Shown: positions 9,255 to 18,023 of the stretch, in pieces
How positions within the stretch are numbered: position 1 is the first letter of the stretch
Layout of the letters: each line of letters opens with the position of its first letter
DNA from: an uncultured Pseudomonadota bacterium
Lineage (GTDB): Bacteria > Pseudomonadota > Gammaproteobacteria > Ga0077536
NCBI GenBank assembly: GCA_903825645.1
Contig: CAIKBL010000051.1
Span: 62,001 to 126,000 of the forward strand
Direction of reading: 5' to 3'
Length of the DNA: 64,000 nucleotides
The notes under the pieces: generated by a model
The model's database searches: none
What the model was told of the DNA's origin: nothing
Seen by the model: only the letters and a program-made list of their open reading frames with translations
Program-made: the position numbers and the translations under genes

Positions 9255-11216
9255 TCAGTCCTTGGGGCGCGTGGACGTGACGCGCACGCACAAATCGTTC
9301 AATTCCTGAGCTTCCAGGGGAGTAAGGCCGCGGGGGGAATAGCGACGGATATAGTAAAGCCTGAGCAAGCGCCGCAGGGGTACCGAGGGACGCGACGGCC
9401 AGTGCTGATCCATGAAATTTAGAACTGTCTCGCCCGGCTGCGGCCGAAGGCGCTGGTGCCGAAAAATATACGTATACAGGGGTTCCAGAAATTCGGCCGT
9501 CTGTTCTGATCCATCGGCGGCCTGCGCGTGCGGCGCGACGCGAAGTGGCCGCAAACGCCAGAGTAGCCAAGCCACGAGGAAGGGGAGGAGGAGCAGCAAC
9601 GCTTGCGGCGTGTTACCGAATTCTCCCTTCTCCAGCTGCCGCAGTTGCCAACGCGACCAGTTAAGGGTGTCCACCAGTTCTTGCCAGACCGGATCGCCAG
9701 CGGCTTCCGCCGCATGCCAACCCTCAGGGGTGGTGTCAATCACACGCCAACCACCGCCGACGTAGGCCTCAGCCCAGGCGTGCGCGTCTCGCCCGCGCGC
9801 GATAAAGGCGTGCTCCCTGTCGCTATATTCATCCACCAGATAGCCGACGACGTAACGAGCCGGGATACCCGCTTCTCGCAGCAACAGCGCCGTTGCCATG
9901 GCGAAATACTCGCAATGCCCAGCGCGTGTGCGGCGCAGAAAAACGGCGAGGGGCAGTCGGCCGGGATAAGAGGACGGTTGCACAAGACTGTAGCGGAAGT
10001 GCTGACTAAAAAAGCGCTCGACATGTTCAAGGGTGACTTCCGGCGTGGTCCCGGGTGTCCCCGCTTGAGTCGCTATCTCGTGCAACAGGGGGCGGTAGGC
10101 GGCAGGGATCTGTAAGTCGTCCTGATCGGGTGGTGCGGCCAGCGGCGCCCCGAGTCGGTAGGTTAGTTGATAACGGACAAAGCCAAGCGCCGTCTCAGCG
10201 AGCACAGACCCTAAGGGATGTTGCTGCAATTGCAGCACATCCGCTTGTGTGATGACGGCAGTCCCTGCGGGTAGCGCTAGCGTGCCGAGTTCGCGGGTGC
10301 GTTCGGCCACCAGGGTCATCTGCCGGCTAGGCTTCAGACTAGCGTTAATAATCCAGCCGGTGTTACCGGCGCCCATGTCCAACAGCTGGAGTGGCTGGGG
10401 TCGATTACGCCAAACGCCATTATCAAATAGTTGATAACGCGCCTCGGTGAGCCTGATCGGGAGTGGACTGCTCAAGCCGGCATCGATTCGGAGCCGGATT
10501 TTTCGCGAGAGTTTAAGGCGTCCAACGGTCCCGAGCGCGCTAGCGGTGCGGTCCGGATCGGTCACGCTCATATCAACGTCGCTGAACGCTGATTGGATTA
10601 AATCACTGATACCCTGTTGGACCCCGCCGATCCCGAGGTAAAAGGCGCCGGCGAGCATCGTGGCGGCGACGAGACAACCGAACCACTGAATAGGACTGAA
10701 ACGCGGGTTGCGATTAGAGAACAGGAAAATGCCGAGTATCGCCAAGATAAATGCCACGTAGGGGCGGGGTGGAGCGGCGAGGCTGGCACTCAACACACAC
10801 GTCGACGCGAGGATCGGACGGAGATCTACCGCGGCGAGTGACTGGCTGCGTTCCCGACGCAGGGCCATCAGGAATGCGCTGCGTGGGATGCGCTGTCCGA
10901 CGCCGAACGTCTGGGCAATCGTCAGCGGCAATAACACCCAAGGAAACTCCAGCAGAATGTGATAAATCCCCAGTAGCTTTGATGCGCTAAAGATGTAGAG
11001 GGCGAAGATGACAAAGCCCACACTTGATAAGTCGGCGAGCCGCTCGTAATGCGGTGGGGTGAGCGCCCAGCGATAAGGCAGGATAGCGCTGAGTTCGATA
11101 AGACCGGCGGCACAGCAGGCGCTTAGCCACTGTCCACTCCAGATGCCCCATGCCCCCATCGCGACCAGCAGGCATCCACGTGGAAAATGGAGGGTCGGCG
11201 CGGGCGCAGTTCCCAT
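9255..11216 (-). CDS. tgpA: Transglutaminase-like membrane protein TgpA
   Basis: Inner-membrane protein of 653 residues with the TgpA layout. An N-terminal DUF3488 region holds several membrane segments. A periplasmic transglutaminase-like domain follows, with catalytic Cys in RAGHCEYFAMATALLL and His/Asp in HAWAEAYVGGGWRVIDTTPE. Then come one more membrane segment and a DUF4129-type tail. In Pseudomonas, TgpA is essential, though its substrate is not well established. Its ATG directly follows the stop of the DUF58 gene (TGA then ATG), so the two are translationally coupled. It is the last gene of the hslR-moxR-DUF58-tgpA operon. Confidence 0.93.
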   Translation of the reverse strand: MGTAPAPTLHFPRGCLLVAMGAWGIWSGQWLSACCAAGLIELSAILPYRWALTPPHYERLADLSSVGFVIFALYIFSASKLLGIYHILLEFPWVLLPLTIAQTFGVGQRIPRSAFLMALRRERSQSLAAVDLRPILASTCVLSASLAAPPRPYVAFILAILGIFLFSNRNPRFSPIQWFGCLVAATMLAGAFYLGIGGVQQGISDLIQSAFSDVDMSVTDPDRTASALGTVGRLKLSRKIRLRIDAGLSSPLPIRLTEARYQLFDNGVWRNRPQPLQLLDMGAGNTGWIINASLKPSRQMTLVAERTRELGTLALPAGTAVITQADVLQLQQHPLGSVLAETALGFVRYQLTYRLGAPLAAPPDQDDLQIPAAYRPLLHEIATQAGTPGTTPEVTLEHVERFFSQHFRYSLVQPSSYPGRLPLAVFLRRTRAGHCEYFAMATALLLREAGIPARYVVGYLVDEYSDREHAFIARGRDAHAWAEAYVGGGWRVIDTTPEGWHAAEAAGDPVWQELVDTLNWSRWQLRQLEKGEFGNTPQALLLLLPFLVAWLLWRLRPLRVAPHAQAADGSEQTAEFLEPLYTYIFRHQRLRPQPGETVLNFMDQHWPSRPSVPLRRLLRLYYIRRYSPRGLTPLEAQELNDLCVRVTSTRPKD

Positions 11217-12563
11217 TCAGGCCCGGCGCCCGGTAAACCGGCACGCTGCCAGATCGTGCGCGATCTGCTGTCCACGAATGATGCAGCCGCGCGCAGGGAG
11301 ATCGTTTATTTCAAGGGCATCTTCCGTGACAACGATCGTATGAGCGGGTGCGCGATGAAAGCGGCTCAGCCGGTCGCTAAAAACACGTCGATTTGATGCC
11401 CAATTGGCGGTAATAAAAATCGCGCTCGATACTTGCGGCACTTCCAGGTGCGGGGTAGCGGCATCGAAATGGTCTGCGATCGTCGGCTTCGCAAGCGCGA
11501 GGGTGTCCAGCAGGAGGGCCACTGGCTGCGCGCCGATCCCGGCCTCGGGGGCTGTTGGCTGTGGGCCCAGCCACCGCAGCGCGAGACTATCCGGCACCGC
11601 GGTCGCGGCCGCCGCAAGTAGCGATGCAACTACTTCGATGAGCGCTTCAAACCGCTCGGGGGACGTGCAGGAGTCGACGATTAGCGTACACGCCAGTGGT
11701 GCCGGATCGAGTGCCTGGCGAACCACATGCACGCCTCGCTTTGCTGAGGCGCGCCAGTGAATTTGGCGGAAAGAATCTCCGGGACGATACTCGCGCAAGG
11801 CATGGAATTCCTGCGCGCCCGTCAGACTCGGCACGCCGCTCTGCGGCATCAAACGCGCCAAATTTGCGCACAACAGCGTCAGGCCGGGCACGGGATGTTG
11901 TCGCGGCAAGACCAACAGTTGCTGTACCGTGGCTATGGGATGGATCCCGTAGCACAAGCCGAGCGGATCGGCCCGAGCCAGTTCGATGCCAGAAAATTCG
12001 ATTAGCCCACGGCGCAGCGGCACGAAACGAATAATCGACTCGTGCGGCGCGGTGCGGGTGATGATGGGCGCGTACGCACTGGGGAGAAGCGCGCCTCGCA
12101 ACCATTGTGTGCGGCGTGACCAACGCCGAAATCCGGTCTGTCGGTCGAACCAGTTGTCGCGTTTGAGCGGGCTCGGATCGAGCCCTGACGCAGGATGTTG
12201 ATCGGCAAACTGTTCGCGCAAGCGGTCTCGGATAAGCACAGCGTGCTCAGCCGCATCACCGTTGTTTTCGAGCAGGATGCGGTACACGGTCTCTCGACCG
12301 ACTATCGCGCGTGCCGGGAGAGTTCGGCGTGCAGCCAGCGGTGGATGCCAACTCACACAAAAGACAAGGGCAATGACAAACAGCGCTGCCAGGCCGGCCA
12401 GTAAAAAGCTGGCCTGGCTTCGACTCGGATCGCTAGAGAAAATTGCCGCGCCCACCAATAATCCCGCAAATAGGTGTCCCAGTGGTGTCAAACGCGCTTC
12501 ATACCAGTGGCTGGTGCGCGCGATGCGTTGAAAAATGCGCTGGGTGCGGGCGGGGCGGCTCAC
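11217..12563 (-). CDS. DUF58 domain protein (MoxR-associated)
   Basis: A 448-residue protein with two N-terminal membrane segments (about 30-75) and a C-terminal DUF58 domain. That domain is marked by EYRPGDSFRQIHWRASAKRG and a vWA-like fold around TLIVDSCTS. DUF58 proteins are consistent partners of MoxR ATPases and transglutaminases, probably as an assembly or maturation factor at the membrane. The GTG start overlaps the moxR stop in the four-base GTGA, and the stop abuts tgpA, so all three are coupled. Confidence 0.9.
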   Translation of the reverse strand: MSRPARTQRIFQRIARTSHWYEARLTPLGHLFAGLLVGAAIFSSDPSRSQASFLLAGLAALFVIALVFCVSWHPPLAARRTLPARAIVGRETVYRILLENNGDAAEHAVLIRDRLREQFADQHPASGLDPSPLKRDNWFDRQTGFRRWSRRTQWLRGALLPSAYAPIITRTAPHESIIRFVPLRRGLIEFSGIELARADPLGLCYGIHPIATVQQLLVLPRQHPVPGLTLLCANLARLMPQSGVPSLTGAQEFHALREYRPGDSFRQIHWRASAKRGVHVVRQALDPAPLACTLIVDSCTSPERFEALIEVVASLLAAAATAVPDSLALRWLGPQPTAPEAGIGAQPVALLLDTLALAKPTIADHFDAATPHLEVPQVSSAIFITANWASNRRVFSDRLSRFHRAPAHTIVVTEDALEINDLPARGCIIRGQQIAHDLAACRFTGRRA

Positions 12564-13516
12564 CGCGGCACGGGCACCGAGGCGAGCAGTGCTTGGACGA
12601 TCGCCCTATCGTTGAGCCCCTCGTAGCGCCCGTTGGGTTTAAGAATGAGCCGATGGGCGAGCACTGGAACGGCCAGCGCCTGAAGATGTTCAGGGGTGAC
12701 GAACGGCGCGCCGTCGAACAGGGCGAGGGCGCGGGCACATTGCACCAAGGTGATCGAGGCGCGAGGGCTCGCACCGAGTGCCAAGGTGTCGAGTAACCGG
12801 GTTTCCGCAACCAGACGCACCGCATATTCGATGAGGTCTCTCGCGCAGGGGATTGCCGCCAGCGCCTGCGGCAGTAGGTCAAGCTCCGCAGGCGTGACAC
12901 AGGCCTTCAGGGCCTGCATGGCCATCGCCGGTTGCTGCATTACCAAGTCGACTTCGGCCGCGAGCGGGAGATATCCGAGAGAAAGTCGCAGCGAGAAGCG
13001 ATCGAGTTGAGCCTCCGGCAACGGGTAGGTTCCTTGCGACTCGACCGGGTTCTGGGTGGCGACAACAAAAAAATCAAAGGATAGCGGGTGCGTGGCGACG
13101 TCGAGGGTGACTTGCCGTTCAGCCATGGCTTCTAGCAAGGCAGATTGTGTACGCGGAGAGGCGCGATTGATTTCATCGGCGAGCAGAATTTCAGTAAAAA
13201 TCGGCCCTCGGTGCAATTCAAAATCGTTCAGGCGGGGATTGAAGATGGAAACGCCGAGGATATCTGCGGGCAGTAAATCAGGGGTACATTGAATGCGTGT
13301 GAACGTTTTGCCGAGGAGCGCCGCAAACGCTTTCGCCAAGGTCGTTTTTCCGGTCCCGGGATAATCTTCCAGCAAGACATGTCCGCCGGTGATGTAGGCC
13401 GCGAGCAAGTATCGGAGGGTCTCGGGTTTACCCAAGACAGCCGTCGCCAAGGCCGCCAGGATCCGTTCGCAAACTGCGCGGGCGGGCGTGATTGCCGGTG
13501 GGACGGCCTCATTCAT
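12560..13516 (-). CDS. MoxR-family AAA+ ATPase
   Basis: AAA+ ATPase of 318 residues in the MoxR group, chaperone-like enzymes that work with DUF58/vWA proteins. Walker A is DYPGTGKTTLAKAFA, Walker B is LLADEINRASPRTQSALLEA, and sensor 1 is VATQNPVE. The C-terminal lid domain is complete. The start ATG overlaps the end of hslR by 8 bases and the stop overlaps the DUF58 start, giving a compact minus-strand operon. The client of this ATPase cannot be told from the sequence. Confidence 0.95.
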   Translation of the reverse strand: MNEAVPPAITPARAVCERILAALATAVLGKPETLRYLLAAYITGGHVLLEDYPGTGKTTLAKAFAALLGKTFTRIQCTPDLLPADILGVSIFNPRLNDFELHRGPIFTEILLADEINRASPRTQSALLEAMAERQVTLDVATHPLSFDFFVVATQNPVESQGTYPLPEAQLDRFSLRLSLGYLPLAAEVDLVMQQPAMAMQALKACVTPAELDLLPQALAAIPCARDLIEYAVRLVAETRLLDTLALGASPRASITLVQCARALALFDGAPFVTPEHLQALAVPVLAHRLILKPNGRYEGLNDRAIVQALLASVPVPR

Positions 13517-13919
13517 CGGATCCGAAACTCCCGCTGCCTTCGGTATTGCGTTTCAGCAGGACTCTTTCTCGGCGTGCATGCTTATCGAGCTTGCCGGGCG
13601 TATAGGTCTCATGGACGGCGCTGAGTTTGAGTTGTTCTGCCAGCGCCTCGCGCGCCAACCGGCTTTCGTCGCTCTCGAAGTACAGGGCCTGAGCAAGCGG
13701 CGCCGAGAGGCGTTGGTTCGCCATTTGGAGCACCTCCACATGGTAGGCGTATGGTGGACGTCGGATGGACAGTTTGGAACCGGGCGTGAGCGGTTTCGCG
13801 GGTTTAGGGCGTTGACCGTTGACGGTGATATGCCCGGCTTTCACCGCTTCCTGGGCGAGACTGCGGGTTTTGTAAAACCGTGCACACCATAACCATTTAT
13901 CGAGTCTCTGGTCTTCCAT
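13509..13919 (-). CDS. hslR: Ribosome-associated heat shock protein Hsp15
   Basis: S4-domain RNA-binding protein of 136 residues. In E. coli Hsp15 binds 50S subunits carrying a stalled nascent chain with attached tRNA and helps recycle them. The S4 domain covers about residues 3-65 (RLDKWLWCARFYKTRSLAQEA, VNGQRPKPAKPL), followed by a basic tail with KLDKHARRER. It is the first gene of the minus-strand operon with moxR, DUF58 and tgpA. The ATG is 47 bases from the divergent moaB. Confidence 0.9.
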   Translation of the reverse strand: MEDQRLDKWLWCARFYKTRSLAQEAVKAGHITVNGQRPKPAKPLTPGSKLSIRRPPYAYHVEVLQMANQRLSAPLAQALYFESDESRLAREALAEQLKLSAVHETYTPGKLDKHARRERVLLKRNTEGSGSFGSDE

Positions 13920-13965
13920 TGTTATGCTACTACCCTAGTCTCACTTTACATGCTGGAGCGGATCG

Positions 13966-14487
13966 ATGATGACTGAACGCAGATTTGTCGCCTTACCCAT
14001 TGCCGTGCTTACCATATCCGATTCTCGCACCGAGCAGACAGACACGTCGGGACAAGCACTGGTCCAGCGCTTGGAGGCGGCGGGGCACCAACTCCAAGCA
14101 AAACAGATCGTGCGCGACGATATCTACCAGATACGAGCTATCGTGTCAGCCTGGATAGCCGATCCAGAAGTGAGTGTCATTCTGACCACCGGTGGCACAG
14201 GGGTGACGGGACGGGACGGGACGCCAGAGGCTATCGGCGTATTGCTCGACAAGACGCTTGACGGCTTCGGCGAAATGTTTCGTGTGCTTTCCTATGAGCA
14301 AATTCGCACGTCGACGCTCCAGTCCCGCGCCATGGCCGGTGTCGCCAATGCAACTTATGTCTTCTCCCTGCCGGGCTCGCCCAGCGCGTGCACCCTCGCG
14401 TGGGACGCGTTGATCGCACAACAACTCGATTATCGGACACGTCCTTGCAATCTCGTAGAATTGATGCCACGGCTACTCGAAAAGTAA
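13966..14487 (+). CDS. moaB: Molybdenum cofactor biosynthesis protein MoaB
   Basis: MogA/MoaB-fold protein of 173 residues, linked to adenylylation of molybdopterin. Conserved features are VLTISDSR near the N-terminus, a VILTTGGTGVTGRDGTPEA pterin-binding loop, the FGEMFR segment and LPGSPSAC. Two ATGs stand in tandem (13966 and 13969) behind GGAG; either is possible. It stands alone here, away from moaA at the left edge. Confidence 0.92.
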   Translation: MMTERRFVALPIAVLTISDSRTEQTDTSGQALVQRLEAAGHQLQAKQIVRDDIYQIRAIVSAWIADPEVSVILTTGGTGVTGRDGTPEAIGVLLDKTLDGFGEMFRVLSYEQIRTSTLQSRAMAGVANATYVFSLPGSPSACTLAWDALIAQQLDYRTRPCNLVELMPRLLEK

Positions 14488-14553
14488 GCTGGACGTTCAC
14501 CGGCGCCGGCTCCCCCCGGTTTAAATGTAGGATCCCGTGCGCACCGGGTTCGG

Positions 14554-14559
14554 TATAAT
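14554..14559 (+). promoter_or_regulatory. -10 box placed for a leaderless transcript
   Basis: A perfect TATAAT ends 6 bases before the DUF423 ATG at 14566, so transcription would be expected to begin at or next to the start codon. There is no Shine-Dalgarno sequence in between. No convincing -35 element is seen 16-18 bases upstream. Confidence 0.45.
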
Positions 14560-14565
14560 GCGCGC

Positions 14566-14952
14566 ATGTCACGCTGGAGCCTGATCATCGGTTGCATTTT
14601 CGCCGGCTGCGGGATCATCGCAGGTGCGGTGGGCACGCATGTATTGCGGGCACAACTTACCGTCGAATCCTATGCCGCCTATCAGACCGCGGTCGAATAC
14701 CTGTTGATGCACGGGGTGGGCTTGGTGGCGCTGGGCAGTGCGGCAAGCGTGCGTGGAGAAAGCCGGCTATTCAAATGGGGATTGGCGGGGATAGTCGTGG
14801 GCACCTTGCTGTTCTCGGGCGGGTTGCTGGGCTGGACTATCCGCGCGTGGGACTTGGCCTTACGATGCGCCCCAATGGGCGGCACACTACTTATCTTGTC
14901 GTGGTTTACGCTTGCGCTGGCAATCTTTCGCGCGCGTCTGCGCCGATTCTGA
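14566..14952 (+). CDS. DUF423 family small membrane protein
   Basis: A 128-residue protein with four predicted membrane segments, of the YgdD/DUF423 family, whose function is unknown. It shows the family's N-terminal GAVGTH motif (usual form GAFGAH), an AYQTAVEYLLMHGVGL segment and a small glycine-rich third helix. The start codon sits directly behind a TATAAT box, suggesting leaderless translation. The stop is 21 bases before the proposed start of the L,D-transpeptidase. Confidence 0.85.
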   Translation: MSRWSLIIGCIFAGCGIIAGAVGTHVLRAQLTVESYAAYQTAVEYLLMHGVGLVALGSAASVRGESRLFKWGLAGIVVGTLLFSGGLLGWTIRAWDLALRCAPMGGTLLILSWFTLALAIFRARLRRF

Positions 14953-14972
14953 ACAGGAATGGAAGTCATCAA

Positions 14973-15947
14973 TTGAAGTCAAACACGAAACGCGTGGCCC
15001 CGTTTATGGGGGCTGCACTGTCGTTAGGCATAGCGTTATCGTTGGCGAGCCCGAGCAGCGTTGCCCGGAGTTATGCGGTGGAAAGCGATGTCGTCGGCGA
15101 GATCGCGCTCGCCACGACTGTGGGGAAGGACACTATCCCGGATATTGCCCGCGCTTATAGCCAAGGATATCAGGAAATGCGGATGGCAAATCCACAGGTT
15201 GATCCCTGGTTAGCGGCGGAGGGCACCGAAATTGTGGTGCCAAGTCAGTATGTGCTACCCACTGCCCCACGGGACGGGATCATCGTTAACGTCCCGGAGA
15301 TGCGAATTTATTACTTCCCACGGACCAAAAAGGGCGCAAAACAAACCGTCGCGACCTATCCAATCAGCATCGGTCGTCAGGATTGGTCCACGCCACATGG
15401 GGCGACTACCGTGGTTTCCAAAGTAAAAGATCCTAGCTGGAGTCCGCCGGAATCCATCCGACGCGAGCATGCGGCGAATGGAGATTTTCTGCCGAAGGTG
15501 GTAGCACCGGGACCTGCCAATCCCCTCGGCGCTTATGCGCTCAGACTGGGCATCAAAGGCTATTTGATTCACGGCACCGATAAACCATACGGTATCGGCA
15601 TGCGTGTCACGCATGGTTGTATGCGGCTCTACCCGCAGGACATTGAAGAAGTTTTCCGTACCGTCCCGGTAGGTACGCCGGTTCGGTTGGTGAACGAGCC
15701 CTTTAAAGTGGGGATCGTCAACGAGCAGGTTTATCTTGAGGTCCATCCTCATCTTGGGGAGGATAACGCCAAATTTGCGAAGCCATTCAGCTTGGTCACC
15801 CAGCTGATTAGCAGTCGGGCCGGAAGGTACGACATCCGATTAGATTGGAAGGCGCTGCGCACAGCGGTCTATCGGGCGGATGGTGTGCCACATGCGGTGG
15901 GGACAGCGACTTCACATGGCGCACCGGGCGCCGCCGCTACGCTCTAA
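14973..15947 (+). CDS. L,D-transpeptidase (YkuD family) with LysM-like segment
   Basis: Periplasmic peptidoglycan-modifying enzyme of about 324 residues that would form 3-3 crosslinks or attach lipoproteins to peptidoglycan. It has an N-terminal hydrophobic signal, a LysM-like segment (DTIPDIARAYSQGYQEMRMA), and a YkuD domain ending in the catalytic motif IHGTDKPYGIGMRVTHGCMR with the nucleophile Cys. The frame is open far upstream through the DUF423 gene. TTG 14973 gives a normal basic signal peptide (KSNTKR before the hydrophobic core), while ATG 15006 would trim it. An Lpp-like lipoprotein lies convergently downstream and could be a substrate, which is inference. Confidence 0.88.
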   Translation: MKSNTKRVAPFMGAALSLGIALSLASPSSVARSYAVESDVVGEIALATTVGKDTIPDIARAYSQGYQEMRMANPQVDPWLAAEGTEIVVPSQYVLPTAPRDGIIVNVPEMRIYYFPRTKKGAKQTVATYPISIGRQDWSTPHGATTVVSKVKDPSWSPPESIRREHAANGDFLPKVVAPGPANPLGAYALRLGIKGYLIHGTDKPYGIGMRVTHGCMRLYPQDIEEVFRTVPVGTPVRLVNEPFKVGIVNEQVYLEVHPHLGEDNAKFAKPFSLVTQLISSRAGRYDIRLDWKALRTAVYRADGVPHAVGTATSHGAPGAAATL

Positions 15948-15984
15948 CCGCTCGCTCGCCGCGCGGTGGCTATTTGAGAAGCCC

Positions 15985-16014
15985 AAAAAAAACCCCGCAA
16001 AGCGGGGTTTTTTT
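15985..16014. terminator. Bidirectional rho-independent terminator
   Basis: Perfect stem AACCCCGC / GCGGGGTT around an AAA loop, with an A-run on the left and a T-run on the right. It works in both orientations and lies between the convergent L,D-transpeptidase and lipoprotein genes. Confidence 0.9.
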
Positions 16015-16036
16015 ATTCGCTAATGCGAAACAGGCT

Positions 16037-16333
16037 CTACTTGCGCATTGCCTTTTCGAACATGCTGTCAAGACGCGACTTCTGGTCGTTGCAGCAGGAC
16101 TGAGCAGCGCTGGCAGCGGCATTCGCGGCTTGCGCGGCGGCGGCGGCATCAGTCGCTTCTTTCATGGCCTTGTCGGCGCTAGAGCTGGCAGCGCCGGCTT
16201 TGGACAGCGCTTCACTCGCCTTCGCATCAACGGCGGCGAGCTGTTCCGGAGTAACGTTGGAGCAACCGGCCATTAGGCCGACCACGCCGGCAACGAGTGC
16301 GGCGCGCATAGCAAGGGAAAGTGATTTCTGCAT
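16037..16333 (-). CDS. Lpp/OprI-like alanine-rich outer-membrane lipoprotein
   Basis: A 98-residue lipoprotein precursor with a signal peptide ending in the lipobox GLMAGC. The mature part is alanine-rich and heptad-patterned, predicted to form a trimeric coiled coil like murein lipoprotein. It ends in KAMRK; a terminal lysine is what links Lpp to peptidoglycan in relatives. A CC pair (QSCCND) in the second half is unusual. ATG 16333 is chosen over the longer frame because AGGAGA sits 7 bases upstream and it gives a proper signal peptide. Its leader carries the inverted repeat ATTCCT/AGGAAT (16362-16377). Confidence 0.88.
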   Translation of the reverse strand: MQKSLSLAMRAALVAGVVGLMAGCSNVTPEQLAAVDAKASEALSKAGAASSSADKAMKEATDAAAAAQAANAAASAAQSCCNDQKSRLDSMFEKAMRK

Positions 16334-16409
16334 GGGATATCTCCTATCGACGTGAACTAACATTCCTAGTGAGGAATTCATTGAATTAACAACTAAATAA
16401 TGAACTATT

Positions 16410-17075
16410 TTAGGCATTATCGCAAATACTGAAAAGTTTTTTAAACCGAGGTGTGGCGTGCTTGCCACCTAGACGCCCATGAAGCCCCACAATCATTCGC
16501 GCCGTCGCCCCCCAGATGTGGTATTTCTCGTAGTCTATCGCAAAATATTCTTGCGGACTTCCGTTGAATAGCCGGCGCAGCCGCTGGTGGCGAGCGTCAT
16601 CCATCAGGTAATCGAGGGGAACATGAAAGACCTCCTCAACTTCGGCCCGGTCGATGCGGTAAGGATAATGGGGCGGGATGATCCCGAGCACCGGGACAAT
16701 ACTGAATCCCGTACCGGTGGTGCAGGTCTCTAAGGCACCGATGACAGCGACGTCCTGTTGCAGGATGCCGAGCTCCTCGAACGCTTCACGCATAGCGGTT
16801 GCGGCGACATCCGAATCAGCTTGGTCCGCTTTCCCACCGGGAAAACTTATTTGGCCAGGATGGTTTCTAAGCGATTGATTTCGAACAGTTAGGATGGCTT
16901 GCAGTTGATTGTTGCGGTACGTCAGTGGAAATAAAACAGCCGCCGGCCTGAGCGGGGTCCCGGTGCCATCTTTTGTCCCGGGCGCGCGGTGGTACACCAC
17001 CGGATGCGGACCGATCGGATCGACGACTTCCGCCAGCAAAGACACCAGCGCGGTATTTTTCGTCGGTGAGATCAC
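16410..17075 (-). CDS. NUDIX hydrolase, CoA pyrophosphatase type (NudL-like)
   Basis: A 221-residue NUDIX enzyme that probably cleaves coenzyme A and its derivatives to phosphopantetheine and 3',5'-ADP. Visible features are HPGQISFPGGK, typical of the CoA subgroup, the NUDIX core AATAMREAFEELGI with metal-binding glutamates, and the downstream GFSIVPVLGII and VEEVFHVPL motifs. The start is GTG 17075, with GGAGAGG 5 bases upstream. Confidence 0.9.
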   Translation of the reverse strand: MISPTKNTALVSLLAEVVDPIGPHPVVYHRAPGTKDGTGTPLRPAAVLFPLTYRNNQLQAILTVRNQSLRNHPGQISFPGGKADQADSDVAATAMREAFEELGILQQDVAVIGALETCTTGTGFSIVPVLGIIPPHYPYRIDRAEVEEVFHVPLDYLMDDARHQRLRRLFNGSPQEYFAIDYEKYHIWGATARMIVGLHGRLGGKHATPRFKKLFSICDNA

Positions 17076-17259
17076 GTTGGCCTCTCCGGGCGAATGGGTG
17101 GGCCTGATGACAGGAATAGGGAAGCAAGGCGGGATCCACGCAGGAACCGCTGGGCACCCCGCAAGCGTCTATCGCGGACAGGTGTCCAGCGACGCTGAAT
17201 CGGCCATGTCATAGCATTAAAGGCACCGCCGCGCGCAAGAACGGTTTGCCTCGCGCCTG

Positions 17260-17862
17260 TCATGGACGGGCGGGCCGGCCACTCAACGGGTGCAGGGGTA
17301 GGTGCCTGCGCTTGAATTGCGTTTTCAGGAATTCCATCTGATCGGCCAAGATCCTGCGGTTAGAGAGGACCAGAAATTCTGCCCAATTCGGCACGTACGG
17401 GACGGCAAGCAGTGGCATACGAGCTTGCTCCGGCCTGCGGCCACCCTTGCGAGTATTGCATCCGCGACAGGCGCAGACGACGTTCGACCACGCGTCGTCC
17501 CCCCCCTGCGAGAGTGGAATGACATGATCCCGAGTCAGTTGCCCGTCGGCAAATTGCTCCCCGCAATACATGCACAGGTTCGCATCGCGATGAAACAGGT
17601 CGGGATTGGAAAGCGGTGGGAAGGTCCGGGTCGAATGGGCATGCCGTCCCGAGCGTTTGACGGCGATAATGCTGTGGATCACCAGCTGGGAACGTCGCCC
17701 GGTGGTGTGCGCATAGCCTCCCGACACCACGAATTCATGTTCGCCTGCGGTCCACGCGATCATGCCGCGGGTGTAGAGACAAGCCGCGTCTTCCCACGGG
17801 ATCCAGCGAACGGGCTTACCAGTGATGTCTAGGCGCAGAATGAGCGGTGCAATCTTCATCAT
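17260..17862 (-). CDS. HNH endonuclease family protein
   Basis: A 200-residue protein with an HNH nuclease domain in its centre: zinc cysteines in CMYCGEQF, the catalytic core LTRDHVIPLSQGG, then NVVCACRGCNTRKGGR with a second Cys pair. Stand-alone HNH proteins of this type are widespread in Proteobacteria and their role is not settled. There is no restriction partner, phage gene or intron nearby. The frame opens at a TTG, but the paired ATGs at 17862 and 17859 are more likely starts. Confidence 0.88.
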   Translation of the reverse strand: MMKIAPLILRLDITGKPVRWIPWEDAACLYTRGMIAWTAGEHEFVVSGGYAHTTGRRSQLVIHSIIAVKRSGRHAHSTRTFPPLSNPDLFHRDANLCMYCGEQFADGQLTRDHVIPLSQGGDDAWSNVVCACRGCNTRKGGRRPEQARMPLLAVPYVPNWAEFLVLSNRRILADQMEFLKTQFKRRHLPLHPLSGRPARP

Positions 17863-18023
17863 CAGGTTGATCACCAAACAAAAGTCTTGTCGCCAAAGCG
17901 GGCCAACAGTCTGCTGCTAGCTGACGAGCTGCGGCCCCTTGTCACCGATTGTTCTCCGAATCGGGCGCAGCAATCAAGTAAACTCCCCCTCGCACCCGAT
18001 ACGGGGATCCGGACGCTTAAGCG

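Noticed and set aside
17260-17862. HNH protein as part of a restriction or homing element
   Set aside because: No methyltransferase, intron, phage gene or repeat borders are visible around it.
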